From: Devosia sp. RR2S18
GTDB taxonomy: Bacteria; Pseudomonadota; Alphaproteobacteria; Rhizobiales; Devosiaceae
DNA: 64,000 nucleotides
Reading direction: 5' to 3'
Assembly (NCBI RefSeq): GCF_030177755.1
Contig: NZ_CP126539.1
Location: forward strand, 1,140,001 to 1,204,000
In this document: in pieces, positions 1-8,465 of the stretch
Layout: each line of letters starts with the position of its first letter
Position numbering within the stretch: position 1 is the first letter of the stretch
Notes under the pieces: model-generated
Told to the model about the DNA's origin: nothing
The model's database searches: none
What the model saw: the letters and a program-made list of their open reading frames with translations, nothing else
Made by a program: the position numbers and the translations under genes

Positions 1-494
1 TGATCATTCCGATCTACACGATGAGCAAGATCGAAAAGGAAGAGGTGCAGAACCTCACCAAGGCGGTCGAGAATGGTGTGGGTCTGGCCGGCCATCATGG
101 CGGCATGAGCGATGCCTTCCGCGAGGCGGTCGATTACCAGTTCATGGTGGGGGGGCAGTGGGTTGCCCATCCCGGCAACATCATCGACTACACGGTCGAC
201 GTGACCAAGCCCGACGATCCGATCATGGCCGGGATTAAGTCGTTTCCATATACCTCCGAGCAGTACTACATGCATGTCGATCCCTCGATTGAGGTATTGG
301 CGACCACCACATTCACCGGCGAGCACGCGTCCTGGATCGATGGCGTCGTGATGCCGGTGGTTTGGAAGCACCGCTATGGCAAGGGCCGCGTGTTCCACAT
401 GACGCTGGGGCACCAGGCCAAGGAGTTCGACAATGCGAACATGGCCACCATTATGCGGCGCGGGCTCAACTGGGCTGCGCGAGACGAACAGTAG
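1..494 (+). CDS. ThuA-like domain protein, 3' part (gene starts before the window)
   Basis: This is the C-terminal part of a ThuA (trehalose utilisation) family protein, a class I glutamine amidotransferase-like fold whose chemistry is poorly defined; members often sit in sugar-catabolic operons. The frame is open from base 3, upstream of the first ATG at 21 (reading [14 protein letters not shown]), so the gene continues beyond the left edge. Family features visible are GLAGHHGG near the start, the GGQWVAHPG loop, the DPIMAGI segment and the final [12 protein letters not shown] strand. It stops with TAG at 492-494. Family is clear, but role and substrate are not. Confidence 0.85.
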   Translation, partial: IIPIYTMSKIEKEEVQNLTKAVENGVGLAGHHGGMSDAFREAVDYQFMVGGQWVAHPGNIIDYTVDVTKPDDPIMAGIKSFPYTSEQYYMHVDPSIEVLATTTFTGEHASWIDGVVMPVVWKHRYGKGRVFHMTLGHQAKEFDNANMATIMRRGLNWAARDEQ

Positions 495-578
495 CAAGCG
501 GCATCTCCCGCCAAGGTGAGTTGAAACCAAGCGCGCTTTGGCTTCGTATCTCCAGAACGCATAAGTGGGGAGCGCGCG

Positions 579-1433
579 ATGAGTGAACGGGCAGATGAAG
601 GCCTGCCGGCGGCTAAGGGGCCGCTGATCTACCGGCAGTCGATCTGGACGCGGGTGACCCATTGGTTGTGGGCCATCTGCCTGTTCTTCCTCCTGCTCTC
701 GGGTTTGCAGATCTTCAATGCGCACCCGGCGCTCTATATTGGCCAGCAGTCTGGCTTCGAGTTCGACAACGCCGTTCTCGAGATCGGCGCCATAAACACC
801 CCGGAAGGTCCGCGCGGGCAGACCACGATCTTCGGGCAAACCTACGACACCACGGGTTGGCTGGGCATGAGCGGCCCGGCCGCGCAACCGAGCTTCACGG
901 CTTTCCCGGGTGCAGTGACCATTCCCTCCTTCCGTGATCTCGCCACTGGGCGGGTGGTGCACTTCTTCTTTGGCTGGATCTTCGTCGGGACCATGTTGGT
1001 GTGGTTCGTGGTCAGCTTCATCAACGGGCATCTGCGGCGGGACATCATCCCCATGGGGCACGACATCAAAGGCCTGCCAGAGGATATCGGCAACCATCTT
1101 CGCTTTCAGCTCCGGCACGGGCGGAGTTACAAGCCGCTACAGAAGCTCAGCTACTTCACTGTATTCTTTATTCTCTTTCCTCTCGTGGTGTTGACCGGGC
1201 TTACGATGAGCCCCTCTTTGAACGCCGCCTGGCCGTTCCTACTTGATCTGTTCGGCGGACGGCAGACAGCGCGAACCATCCATTTCGGTGCGATGGTCCT
1301 GTTGGTGCTGTTCTTCGTGGTCCACGTGGTCATGGTGGTGCTCGCCGGACCGTTCAATGAACTGCGCTCCATGATCACTGGCTGGTACCGCGCCGCCCGG
1401 GATACGCCGCGCCTTAAAGGAGACAAGCCATGA
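579..1433 (+). CDS. Membrane b-type cytochrome (cytochrome b561 / formate dehydrogenase gamma-like)
   Basis: A 284-residue integral membrane protein with four hydrophobic segments at about residues 28-46, 127-148, 192-212 and 234-256. Histidines in or next to these helices (H28, H128, H235, H249) are the likely haem b ligands, as in cytochrome b561-type subunits that pass electrons between a periplasmic enzyme and the quinone pool. A soluble loop of about 80 residues separates helices 1 and 2. A GGGAG ribosome site lies about 8 bases before the ATG. Its stop overlaps the next start by 4 bases (ATGA), so it is translationally coupled to the molybdopterin oxidoreductase and is probably its electron partner. 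Confidence 0.88.
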   Translation: MSERADEGLPAAKGPLIYRQSIWTRVTHWLWAICLFFLLLSGLQIFNAHPALYIGQQSGFEFDNAVLEIGAINTPEGPRGQTTIFGQTYDTTGWLGMSGPAAQPSFTAFPGAVTIPSFRDLATGRVVHFFFGWIFVGTMLVWFVVSFINGHLRRDIIPMGHDIKGLPEDIGNHLRFQLRHGRSYKPLQKLSYFTVFFILFPLVVLTGLTMSPSLNAAWPFLLDLFGGRQTARTIHFGAMVLLVLFFVVHVVMVVLAGPFNELRSMITGWYRAARDTPRLKGDKP

Positions 1434-2221
1434 GCGGGTTGATCCTCAATCGCCGCCGCTTTCTCGCCGGCTCGGCCGCGGCAGGCTCTAGCGTCATACT
1501 AGCCGGTTGCGACCAGTTCGACTTCCTGGGACAGCGCGACAACCCCGTGCGCAACTTCATGGAGCAGGCCAATGTGCTGACCTATGAGGCGCAAAAGCCG
1601 CTGATCGGGCAGCAGTCGCTGGCGCGAGAGTTTTCTTCCAGCGAAATCCGGCAGGGCATGAAGCCCAACGGCTCAACTAATCCCACCACGCCCGAGTACA
1701 TGTTCCTGCAGGCGCAGAACTTCGAGCCTTACCGGTTGACCATCAAGGGCATGGTGGACCGCGAAGTGAGTTTCTCGCTCGATGAGTTGCGCAACATGCC
1801 CGCGCGCAGCCAGATCACCCGCCACGACTGCGTCGAGGGATGGAGCTGCATCGCCAAATGGACGGGCACGCAGTTGGGCGCCGTGCTCGACCAAGCCGGC
1901 GTGCGGCCGGAGGCGCGCTTTTGCGTCTATCATTGCTACGACAACATTCAGCGGACGCTCGCCGGCGACATCTTCTACTATGAAAGCTCCGACCTGATCG
2001 ACGCCTACCACCCGCAGACCATCCTCGCCTATGGGCTCAACGACCAGGTCCTGCCAGTCGCTAACGGCGCTCCGGTGCGCCTGCGGATCGAGCGGGCGCT
2101 GGGCTACAAACAGCCCAAGTTCCTGCACACCATCGAACTGGTGGATAGCCTTGCCCGGTTCGGGCAGGGCAAGGGCGGCTATTGGGAAGACAATGGCTAT
2201 GACTGGTATGGCGGCATCTGA
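1430..2221 (+). CDS. Tat-exported molybdopterin-dependent oxidoreductase, sulfite-oxidase fold, probable lipoprotein
   Basis: A 263-residue periplasmic enzyme of the sulfite oxidase/MsrP family. The N-terminus has a twin-arginine signal (RRRFLAG, residues 8-14) running into a lipobox-like LAGC with Cys27, so export by Tat and lipid anchoring are both likely. The molybdenum-ligating cysteine is probably C134 in RHDCVEGWSC. The gene overlaps the upstream membrane cytochrome by 4 bases, suggesting a two-component unit that exchanges electrons with quinone. It is not MsrP by neighbourhood, because the partner is a four-helix cytochrome b with a large loop rather than an obvious MsrQ. The substrate is unknown. 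Confidence 0.88.
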   Translation: MSGLILNRRRFLAGSAAAGSSVILAGCDQFDFLGQRDNPVRNFMEQANVLTYEAQKPLIGQQSLAREFSSSEIRQGMKPNGSTNPTTPEYMFLQAQNFEPYRLTIKGMVDREVSFSLDELRNMPARSQITRHDCVEGWSCIAKWTGTQLGAVLDQAGVRPEARFCVYHCYDNIQRTLAGDIFYYESSDLIDAYHPQTILAYGLNDQVLPVANGAPVRLRIERALGYKQPKFLHTIELVDSLARFGQGKGGYWEDNGYDWYGGI

Positions 2222-2518
2222 GTGATCGCCCCCGCGCATCGCAGCCTTGCGCACCAAAATGCCGAATGTCCTTGCTATTTGCAGCTGGCTCCCCCACATA
2301 GGCTGCATCGTCGCGGCTGAAAGAGCCGGCAGACGGACTTCTCTTCTTATCGATATGCGGTGAGCGGCGAAGTCAGCCCGGAAACAATTTGTCCGGGTTT
2401 GAGCCAGCACCCGCGCGATAGCTTTATCCTTATCGCCCGATTGCATCCGATCCATTCGTCATCCGCAATGTGCGGTTGGCGCGCGCCCTCTGTTGTGGCG
2501 CATTTCGAAAGTCACACA
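2222..2518. other. Intergenic region before the DEAD-box helicase
   Basis: About 300 bases without a convincing gene. The helicase frame stays open back to a GTG at 2360, but that extension does not resemble the family. A 6-bp inverted repeat (CCCGGA at 2377-2382, TCCGGG at 2392-2397, followed by TTT) is a weak terminator candidate for the cytochrome/oxidoreductase pair. The rest may be the promoter and long 5' leader of the helicase mRNA, but no clear promoter was identified. Confidence 0.4.
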
Positions 2519-3982
2519 TTGACCGATTTTATTTCCCTCGGCTTGCCGACCGTCATCACTGACAGCCTGACCGCTGCCGGCTTTACCGAACCTACCAAGA
2601 TCCAGTCCCAGGCCATTCCCAAGCTGCTCGACGGCAAGGACATGCTGGGCATCGCCCAGACCGGCTCGGGCAAGACGGCCGCCTTCGGGTTGCCGATCCT
2701 AGCGGGCATTCTCAACCTCACCGGCCGTCCGCGGCCGATGACCACCCGCGCGCTTATTTTGGCGCCAACCCGTGAGCTAGCTGTCCAAATCGACGAGAAC
2801 ATCCGCAAGTTTGCTGGCACCAAGATGGGCCTTTCCACCGTGCTCGTCCTTGGTGGCGTCTCGCGCTACCATCAGGTGCAGAAGATCGCCAAGGGCGTGG
2901 ACGTCGTTGTCGCTACCCCGGGTCGGCTCAAGGACTTGCTGGATGACGGCAAGATCCGCCTAAACGAAACGCGCTGGCTGGTGCTCGACGAAGCCGACCG
3001 CATGCTCGACATGGGCTTTATCGCACCGGTCAAGCACATCGCCAAGGCTATCGGCCCGCGGCGCCAGACCATGCTGTTCTCGGCCACCATGGCGCCAGAA
3101 ATCGCCGATTTGGCCAAGGGTCTCTTGAACGACCCGGTTCGGGTCGAAGCAACGCCGCAGGGCTCCACCGTGGTCAAGATCGACCAGCGGGTGATCCTCT
3201 CGGGCGCTAAGGCCAAGAGGGGCGTGCTCAACGAGCTGCTGGGCAGCGAAACCGAAAATATGGAACGCGTGATCATCTTCTCGCGCACCAAGCATGGCGC
3301 AGACCGCGTTGCTAAGAATTTGGAACTGGACGGCCACAAGGCCGCGGCCATTCACGGCAACAAGAGCCAGAATGCGCGCCAGGCGGCGCTCAAGGGCTTC
3401 TCGTCGGGTGACGTGCGCATCCTCGTGGCGACCGATATCGCGGCGCGCGGCATCGACGTGCCCGGCATCACCCATGTGGTGAACTATGAGCTGCCGGACG
3501 ATCCCGAGAACTACGTGCACCGCATCGGCCGCACTGGTCGTAACGGCGCATCTGGGATTGCCATCACGCTGTGCGATGGCACTGAACGCGGTAAGCTGCG
3601 CGATGTGGAGCGGCTGATCCGCCGCACATTGCCCTATACGGGCGACCTCAGCCTCGCCAACAATACGGGCGTCGTGGAAGCACCGCGTTCCGCCTACAAG
3701 CCAGCCGGCAACCGCCCGGGGCCTCGCTCTTCGCGTAATCCCAAGCAGCCTCCGGTGGATCGCCGGGCCCCTGCCGAGCGTCGGCCCTTCGCCGATTTTG
3801 CCAAGCAGGTAGGCGAGCGTGGCGCGAGTGCGGAAGCTCCGCGCCGGCCCGATGGTCAGGTGAACCGCGTCCGCCGCGATGTCGAAAGCGGCAAGCCGAT
3901 CGCCGCCAAGCCGGCAAAGGGTAAGCAGCGCTGGGGCAAGCCTCAGAAGGACGCTGGACGCGTCCGCCGCGCCAACGGCTAA
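2519..3982 (+). CDS. DEAD-box ATP-dependent RNA helicase (RhlE-type)
   Basis: A 487-residue RNA helicase that unwinds structured RNA, probably in ribosome assembly or cold adaptation. All core motifs are present: Q motif (FTEPTKIQ), Walker A GSGKT near residue 48, DEAD at 157-160, SAT, and HRIGRTGR in the second RecA lobe. From about residue 390 the tail is basic and Arg/Pro/Lys-rich, typical of RhlE-like proteins and likely RNA-binding. The start is uncertain. I chose the TTG at 2519 because homology begins there (TDFISLGLP); an in-frame ATG at 2468 and a GTG at 2360 lie upstream. The gene ends just before a strong hairpin terminator. Confidence 0.93.
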   Translation: MTDFISLGLPTVITDSLTAAGFTEPTKIQSQAIPKLLDGKDMLGIAQTGSGKTAAFGLPILAGILNLTGRPRPMTTRALILAPTRELAVQIDENIRKFAGTKMGLSTVLVLGGVSRYHQVQKIAKGVDVVVATPGRLKDLLDDGKIRLNETRWLVLDEADRMLDMGFIAPVKHIAKAIGPRRQTMLFSATMAPEIADLAKGLLNDPVRVEATPQGSTVVKIDQRVILSGAKAKRGVLNELLGSETENMERVIIFSRTKHGADRVAKNLELDGHKAAAIHGNKSQNARQAALKGFSSGDVRILVATDIAARGIDVPGITHVVNYELPDDPENYVHRIGRTGRNGASGIAITLCDGTERGKLRDVERLIRRTLPYTGDLSLANNTGVVEAPRSAYKPAGNRPGPRSSRNPKQPPVDRRAPAERRPFADFAKQVGERGASAEAPRRPDGQVNRVRRDVESGKPIAAKPAKGKQRWGKPQKDAGRVRRANG

Positions 3983-4008
3983 AAGCTAGAAAATACCGAA
4001 GACGAATA

Positions 4009-4033
4009 GGGCGACCCGCGGGTCGCCCTTTTT
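4009..4033 (+). terminator. Rho-independent terminator after the helicase gene
   Basis: A perfect stem GGGCGACC / GGTCGCCC around a CGCG loop, followed by TTTTT at 4029-4033. It lies between the convergent helicase gene and otsA. On the minus strand the following bases are not T-rich, so it serves mainly the plus strand. Confidence 0.88.
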
Positions 4034-4044
4034 GCATGTCGGGG

Positions 4045-5457
4045 TTAGGCTACAGACGCGAGATAAAGAATATCGCGGGTGCTGGTCCGCTGTTGCTCGG
4101 CCGGGGAGAGCCGTTCGAGAAAGCTGCGCGACCAATCGTCCACGTTGTGCTTCTGCGCGCTGGCCATCAGCGTTTGCCAGCGATGCTTGCGCTCGTCGAG
4201 CGGCATATCGAGCGCCATGCGCAACGCCTCGGCCGTCTCGTCGGTGTCGAACGGATTGACGAGGATAGCGTCTTCGAAAATTTCGGCGGCGCCGGCAAAG
4301 CGGGAGAGAACGAGAACGCCGGGGTCATTGGGGTCCTGGGAGCCGACATATTCATGCGCCACCAAATTCATGCCGTCGCGGAGCGGCGTCACCAAGCCGA
4401 CGCGGCCAAGGCGATAGAGCCCGGCGAGGCTTGGTTGGCCATAAGCGCGCTTCACATAGGTCAGCGGTGACCAATCAGGCTCGGCGAAGCGGCCCATGAC
4501 ACGCCCGCACATGGCATCGAGCGTATCGCTGGTTTCCTGATATTCCTTGATGGTGTCGCGCGAGGGGGGCGCCACCTGCAGCATATGCACCTGGCGCCGG
4601 AAGCGGGCGTCATTAGCCAGGAGTTTTTCATAGGCTTCGACGCGTTGTGGCAAGCCCTTGGAGTAGTCGAGCCGGTCGACGCCCAAGATCAGTTTTTGGC
4701 CGTTGAGCACGCGCTCCATGCGCTTGATCATCTTGTTGGCGGCGCTGCTGACCGCCATGCGGGCAAAAGCGTCCGGATCCGAGCCAATGGGGAAGGCTGC
4801 CACTTCAGTGCGGCTGAAATCGACCGAGCGCAATGGATCGCCGGAAAGGCTCGAAGGCGACTGGTGCTCGGCGAATTCGGTGAAGGCGGCGACATCACGC
4901 TTGGCCTGCATGCCGACCAGATCATACCGAGAGAGATCACGCATCAGATCGAGGTGATGCGGAATGGCGTAGAGCGCGTCGGCCGTGGGGAAGGGGATGT
5001 GAAGATAGAAGCCGATCCGGTTGCGCGCACCCATGAGGCGCAGTTCGCTGGCCAGGGGAATGAGGTGATAGTCATGGACCCAGATAACATCGTCGGGTTC
5101 GAGCAGCGGCAGCAGGGCGCGCGCAAACTGCTGGTTCACGCGCCGATATCCTTCGTACCAAGTGGAATCGATGGTGGCGAGGTCGAGCCGCAGGTGAAAA
5201 CTGGGCCAGAGAATAGAGTTGGAGAAGCCAGCGTAATAGGCGTGATGATCGTCACGGGTCAGATCGATCGTGGCGAGGGAAAGCCCGTCGATATCCTCGA
5301 AGCGCGCCTCGGCGTTTGGATTTTCGGTCAGTTTGCCCGACCAGCCGAACCAGAAGCCCTCCTGCCGGGACAATGCTTTGCGCAGGGCGACGGCAAGACC
5401 GCCCGCCGCTACCGTCTTGCCCGGCGTGCGATTGGAAACAACGATCAATCTGCTCAT
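4045..5457 (-). CDS. otsA: Alpha,alpha-trehalose-phosphate synthase (UDP-forming)
   Basis: A 470-residue GT20 glycosyltransferase joining UDP-glucose and glucose-6-phosphate to give trehalose-6-phosphate in the cytoplasm, for osmotic and desiccation protection. Diagnostic motifs are SNRTPG near the N-terminus, FGWSGKL, WVHDYHL, GVDRLDYSKG and the C-terminal LRDGMNLVAHEYVGSQ. The length is normal for OtsA. It lies 26 bases downstream of otsB on the same strand, so both steps of the OtsAB pathway are probably co-transcribed. Confidence 0.97.
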   Translation of the reverse strand: MSRLIVVSNRTPGKTVAAGGLAVALRKALSRQEGFWFGWSGKLTENPNAEARFEDIDGLSLATIDLTRDDHHAYYAGFSNSILWPSFHLRLDLATIDSTWYEGYRRVNQQFARALLPLLEPDDVIWVHDYHLIPLASELRLMGARNRIGFYLHIPFPTADALYAIPHHLDLMRDLSRYDLVGMQAKRDVAAFTEFAEHQSPSSLSGDPLRSVDFSRTEVAAFPIGSDPDAFARMAVSSAANKMIKRMERVLNGQKLILGVDRLDYSKGLPQRVEAYEKLLANDARFRRQVHMLQVAPPSRDTIKEYQETSDTLDAMCGRVMGRFAEPDWSPLTYVKRAYGQPSLAGLYRLGRVGLVTPLRDGMNLVAHEYVGSQDPNDPGVLVLSRFAGAAEIFEDAILVNPFDTDETAEALRMALDMPLDERKHRWQTLMASAQKHNVDDWSRSFLERLSPAEQQRTSTRDILYLASVA

Positions 5458-5483
5458 GTCGAAATGCCCCTAAAATCTTTACG

Positions 5484-6260
5484 TCAGTGTTCGGCCGCGC
5501 CGTCGCGATCGCGTGCCACAATATCACCGAGCCCCTGCAGCAACGCATGAACCGATGCGACATTGGCGATGCGCATACGCGCCGCAGTTTCACCTTCTCC
5601 CAGCTTGATACCGACGCCGCCCAGCTCCTGAGCGGCGATGAAGCCATCTTCATCGGTGACGTCGTCGCCAATAAAGATCGGCGTGCGGCCCAAGAACGGT
5701 TCCTCCTGCATGAAGGCACGCAGGGCGGTGCCCTTGCTGGCGGCAGTGGGGCGTGCCTCGAGCACCATCTTGCCCGGCACGAGGGTGAAATCGGGGTGGT
5801 CCTGCGCCGCTTCCTGCATGGCGATGCGGACGGCATTTTCCAGTTCCGGCGCCTGGCGGAAGTGGACGGCGACAGCCCCTTCCTTGGTCTCCATCAGGAG
5901 CTCTGGATGCGCCATGACCAGTGGCGCCATTGCCTCGGCGATGGCGTGTGCCCCTGCGAGTGCGGCGGGGTCGATGGTTTCCAGATGGCCATCAGCACGC
6001 CGGCGCTGCGTGCCATGTGCGCCCGCAATCGGCAACTGGAGCGGCGCCAGGTACTTGTCGATATCAGCGATCTCACGCCCCGTGATCACCGCGAGTGCGC
6101 TATCCAGTTCCCGTGCGGCCCGCTCCAGTTGCTGGGGCAGGCTTTCGGGCACCTCAATGCCGTCGGGTGTCGAGGCCAGCTCAACCAGAGTGCCGTCGAA
6201 GTCGGTGAAGACGGCTAGCTGCGGGATTGATGAAGATGCGACGGCATCGGTTTGCGACAT
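5484..6260 (-). CDS. otsB: Trehalose-6-phosphate phosphatase
   Basis: A 258-residue HAD-superfamily phosphatase that removes phosphate from trehalose-6-phosphate. The catalytic HAD motif I is DFDGTL (residues 20-25; nucleophile Asp20, acid/base Asp22), and motif IV is GDDVTDEDGF in the C-terminal third. It is the first gene of an otsB-otsA pair on the minus strand. No control site is evident in the 84 bases separating it from the upstream deaminase gene. Confidence 0.95.
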   Translation of the reverse strand: MSQTDAVASSSIPQLAVFTDFDGTLVELASTPDGIEVPESLPQQLERAARELDSALAVITGREIADIDKYLAPLQLPIAGAHGTQRRRADGHLETIDPAALAGAHAIAEAMAPLVMAHPELLMETKEGAVAVHFRQAPELENAVRIAMQEAAQDHPDFTLVPGKMVLEARPTAASKGTALRAFMQEEPFLGRTPIFIGDDVTDEDGFIAAQELGGVGIKLGEGETAARMRIANVASVHALLQGLGDIVARDRDGAAEH

Positions 6261-6344
6261 GGGGTGGGCCTGGCTTGGGATTGAGTCAGAGGAGCTAACG
6301 CGTCATGCCGCTGAGAGTTGCAGGTGCTGGTGGTCACAAAGCGC

Positions 6345-6965
6345 TCAAGCCAGTGGTATTCCCTTGTGGCCCTTATCTTTTTGGTAGGCGGCCGATAGAT
6401 CGGCATAAAGGGCGTTGAGGTCATCGAAGCGGGCCAGCAGCATCTCGCGATTGCCGCGATCAAGGGTGGCAATCATCTGCACGATGTTGTGGCTCTGCCA
6501 GTACTGGTTGGTGCGGTTGTAGTGCGGCCGTTCTGGCGACACCGCCGAGCCTGGATCGGGCGCGGCATAGACCGCTTTGAGGATCTGGATGTCGTAGGGA
6601 ATGGCAAAGCTGTCGCGGCTGTCTTCGTAGCTGAAGAGATAGTAGAAATTGTCAAAGCCCGACCAGGTGATCCCCGATAGGCAAAGCGAACAGGGCTCGT
6701 GCGTGGCGAGGAACAGGCAATCCTTCACCTCTGGTCGCTGGTCAGCAGGCAGTTCGAAGAAGCGCTTGATGGCGTGCATTTCGCCATGCCAGAGCGGGTT
6801 TTCGACCTCGTTGTTGGTTTCCGCGACCACCACCGAAAGGTCCGACTTGCGCAGAATGGCAGCGCCGAACAGTTTGTTGCCTCGGGCCACGCCCCCGCGG
6901 GTCACCGGGGCGATATCGTGCTCGATGACGTCGAGCAGGCGGGCGATAAAGTCGACGGTTTCCAT
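6345..6965 (-). CDS. Zinc-dependent nucleoside/base deaminase family protein
   Basis: A 206-residue cytidine deaminase-like protein. The zinc/catalytic signature is present in a variant form: H60-G61-E62 (WHGEMHAI) in place of the usual H[AC]E, and PCSLC with Cys92 and Cys95. It abuts allA with no gap and ends the minus-strand arm of the purine-degradation cluster, so a purine base or a ureide-pathway compound is a reasonable substrate guess. It is longer than TadA and Bacillus-type guanine deaminase (about 155 residues). A separate amidohydrolase-type guanine deaminase occurs at 21153, so simple redundancy is less likely. Exact substrate unknown. Confidence 0.82.
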   Translation of the reverse strand: METVDFIARLLDVIEHDIAPVTRGGVARGNKLFGAAILRKSDLSVVVAETNNEVENPLWHGEMHAIKRFFELPADQRPEVKDCLFLATHEPCSLCLSGITWSGFDNFYYLFSYEDSRDSFAIPYDIQILKAVYAAPDPGSAVSPERPHYNRTNQYWQSHNIVQMIATLDRGNREMLLARFDDLNALYADLSAAYQKDKGHKGIPLA

Positions 6966-7469
6966 TCAGGTGCTCCCGATGGTGTATGGCTCATCAAAGA
7001 AGTGTTCTTCGAGATTAGTCCCGGCGCCGCCACGGTCCACGACGAGGTATTCGCTTTCCCGCTCCAGCGGCGTCAAAACGCTGTGCCAGGTATTGATGGC
7101 GATGTTGGCGCCTTGCCCGGTGGCGGGGCGGAAAACCCGCGGTCGGCCCGGGGCGCCCGAGCTGTCTGCGGCGACGATGACCAGCCAGGGCGCGTCTGAA
7201 AGTGGGTAGAAGGCCTGGCTCCCAAAGGGGTGCCGCTCGACCATTTTGAGGCTCAGAGGCAGGGCGTAGGGTTGCCCGCGGAAGATCGAGATCAGCGGTC
7301 GCGCTTCAGTGCCGGCCAGTTCAACCCGTGCCAAATCGTGATAGCGCTCGGTCATGCCGTTGTTGATCGGGTAGTGGTGCGCGCCGGTGAGTTCGATCAC
7401 CTGGCCGAATGGCGCGAAGGCCTCGGCCGTCAGCGGTTCAATGGTGAGGGTCCGATCGGCCATGCTCAC
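6966..7469 (-). CDS. allA: Ureidoglycolate lyase
   Basis: A 167-residue AllA-family enzyme that splits (S)-ureidoglycolate into glyoxylate and urea, the last step of the ureide route. The family segments visible are EAFAPFGQVIE near the N-terminus, ISIFRG, MVERHPFGSQAFYPL, and NIAINTWHSVLTPL with its metal/active-site histidine. Its start overlaps the allE stop by 4 bases, so it is translationally coupled. The glyoxylate made here can be used by malate synthase G at 22506. Confidence 0.94.
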   Translation of the reverse strand: MSMADRTLTIEPLTAEAFAPFGQVIELTGAHHYPINNGMTERYHDLARVELAGTEARPLISIFRGQPYALPLSLKMVERHPFGSQAFYPLSDAPWLVIVAADSSGAPGRPRVFRPATGQGANIAINTWHSVLTPLERESEYLVVDRGGAGTNLEEHFFDEPYTIGST

Positions 7470-8317
7470 AGGTCCAGCTTGGCGTGGCGGTTAACGTCCT
7501 TATAGAGCAGATAGCGGAAACGATCCGGACCGGCATAGCAAGCCTGTGGGCAGAAGGCGCGCAGCCACATGAAATCACCCGCCTCCACCTCCACCCAGTC
7601 GCGGTTGAGTCGGTAGACTGCCTTGCCCTCGAGCACGTAGAGGCCGTGTTCCATGACATGGGTTTCCTCGAAGGGAATGACGGCCCCGGGTTCCAGAGTC
7701 ACGATGTTGACGTGCATGTCATGGCGAAGATCGGTGGGTTCGACAAAGCGCGTGGTGCCCCATCGATCCTTGGTGCCTGGCATCCAGCGGATGGGCTCGT
7801 CATTTTCATTGGTAACAAAAGCGGTGGGTGTTTCGACGCCATCCACGGCTTCATAGCGCTTGCGCACCCAATGGAAGCGCACCGGGTCGGCGCCCCTGTT
7901 GACCAGGGACCAGGCGCAGCCCGGAGGTAGGAAGGCGTAGCCGCCCGGCGTGAGCTGATAGCTCTGTCCCGCGATCGTCAGCGCCGCTTCGCCGGCCACA
8001 ATGAACAGCACGCCCTCGGCGCTCGCATTGGGCTCGGGGCGCTCACTGCCGCCGCCCGGCAGGACCTCTACCACGTATTGCGAAAAAGTCTCGGAAAAGC
8101 CGGTCATGGGCCGGGCGATCACCCACAAACGGGTGTCACGCCAATGGGGCAGGTAGGAGGTGACGATGTCGCGCATGACCCCGTGCGGGATTAGCGCATA
8201 TGCCTCGGTGAAGACGGCGCGGCCGGTGTGGAGCGCCGATTGTGGTGGCAGGCCGGCGATAGGGGAGGCGTAGGTGGAGGCCATGAAGATGGGTCGCTCA
8301 GGTGAATCTGCATGCAA
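7466..8317 (-). CDS. allE: (S)-ureidoglycine aminohydrolase
   Basis: A 283-residue bicupin enzyme that deaminates (S)-ureidoglycine to (S)-ureidoglycolate. Cupin repeats lie at about residues 60-140 (EGVLFIVAGEAALTI, PGGYAFLPPG) and 200-275 (PFEETHVMEHGLYVLEGKAVYRL, with likely metal ligands E, H and the later Gln/His). It is co-directional with and overlaps allA, and lies downstream of the puuE-uraD fusion. The start is ambiguous: the Met at residue 13 (MASTYASP, 8281) fits homologues better than 8317, and neither has a strong ribosome site. Confidence 0.93.
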   Translation of the reverse strand: MHADSPERPIFMASTYASPIAGLPPQSALHTGRAVFTEAYALIPHGVMRDIVTSYLPHWRDTRLWVIARPMTGFSETFSQYVVEVLPGGGSERPEPNASAEGVLFIVAGEAALTIAGQSYQLTPGGYAFLPPGCAWSLVNRGADPVRFHWVRKRYEAVDGVETPTAFVTNENDEPIRWMPGTKDRWGTTRFVEPTDLRHDMHVNIVTLEPGAVIPFEETHVMEHGLYVLEGKAVYRLNRDWVEVEAGDFMWLRAFCPQACYAGPDRFRYLLYKDVNRHAKLDL

Positions 8318-8465
8318 GCCTAGAGCGTTATGGCAGCAGAGGCCAAGCGAAAGCTCAATCGCTCGGCGCTTCCACTCGTTGCTTTAGGCGGCTCAGCATT
8401 GATGCTGCATAAGCGGCATAGGGCCCGATCCAGCGCTCGTGAATGGCATGGAGCCTTCGCGCTGC

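Noticed and set aside
1673..2455. 260-codon open frame on the minus strand
   Set aside because: It is antisense to the molybdopterin oxidoreductase gene, has no recognisable family and arises from high GC content.
2360..2518. N-terminal extension of the helicase from a GTG at 2360
   Set aside because: The 53 added residues do not resemble the family and no ribosome site supports the GTG.
4585..5550. 321-codon plus-strand frame across otsA
   Set aside because: Antisense to clear otsA; no motif, no ribosome site; a GC-rich shadow frame.
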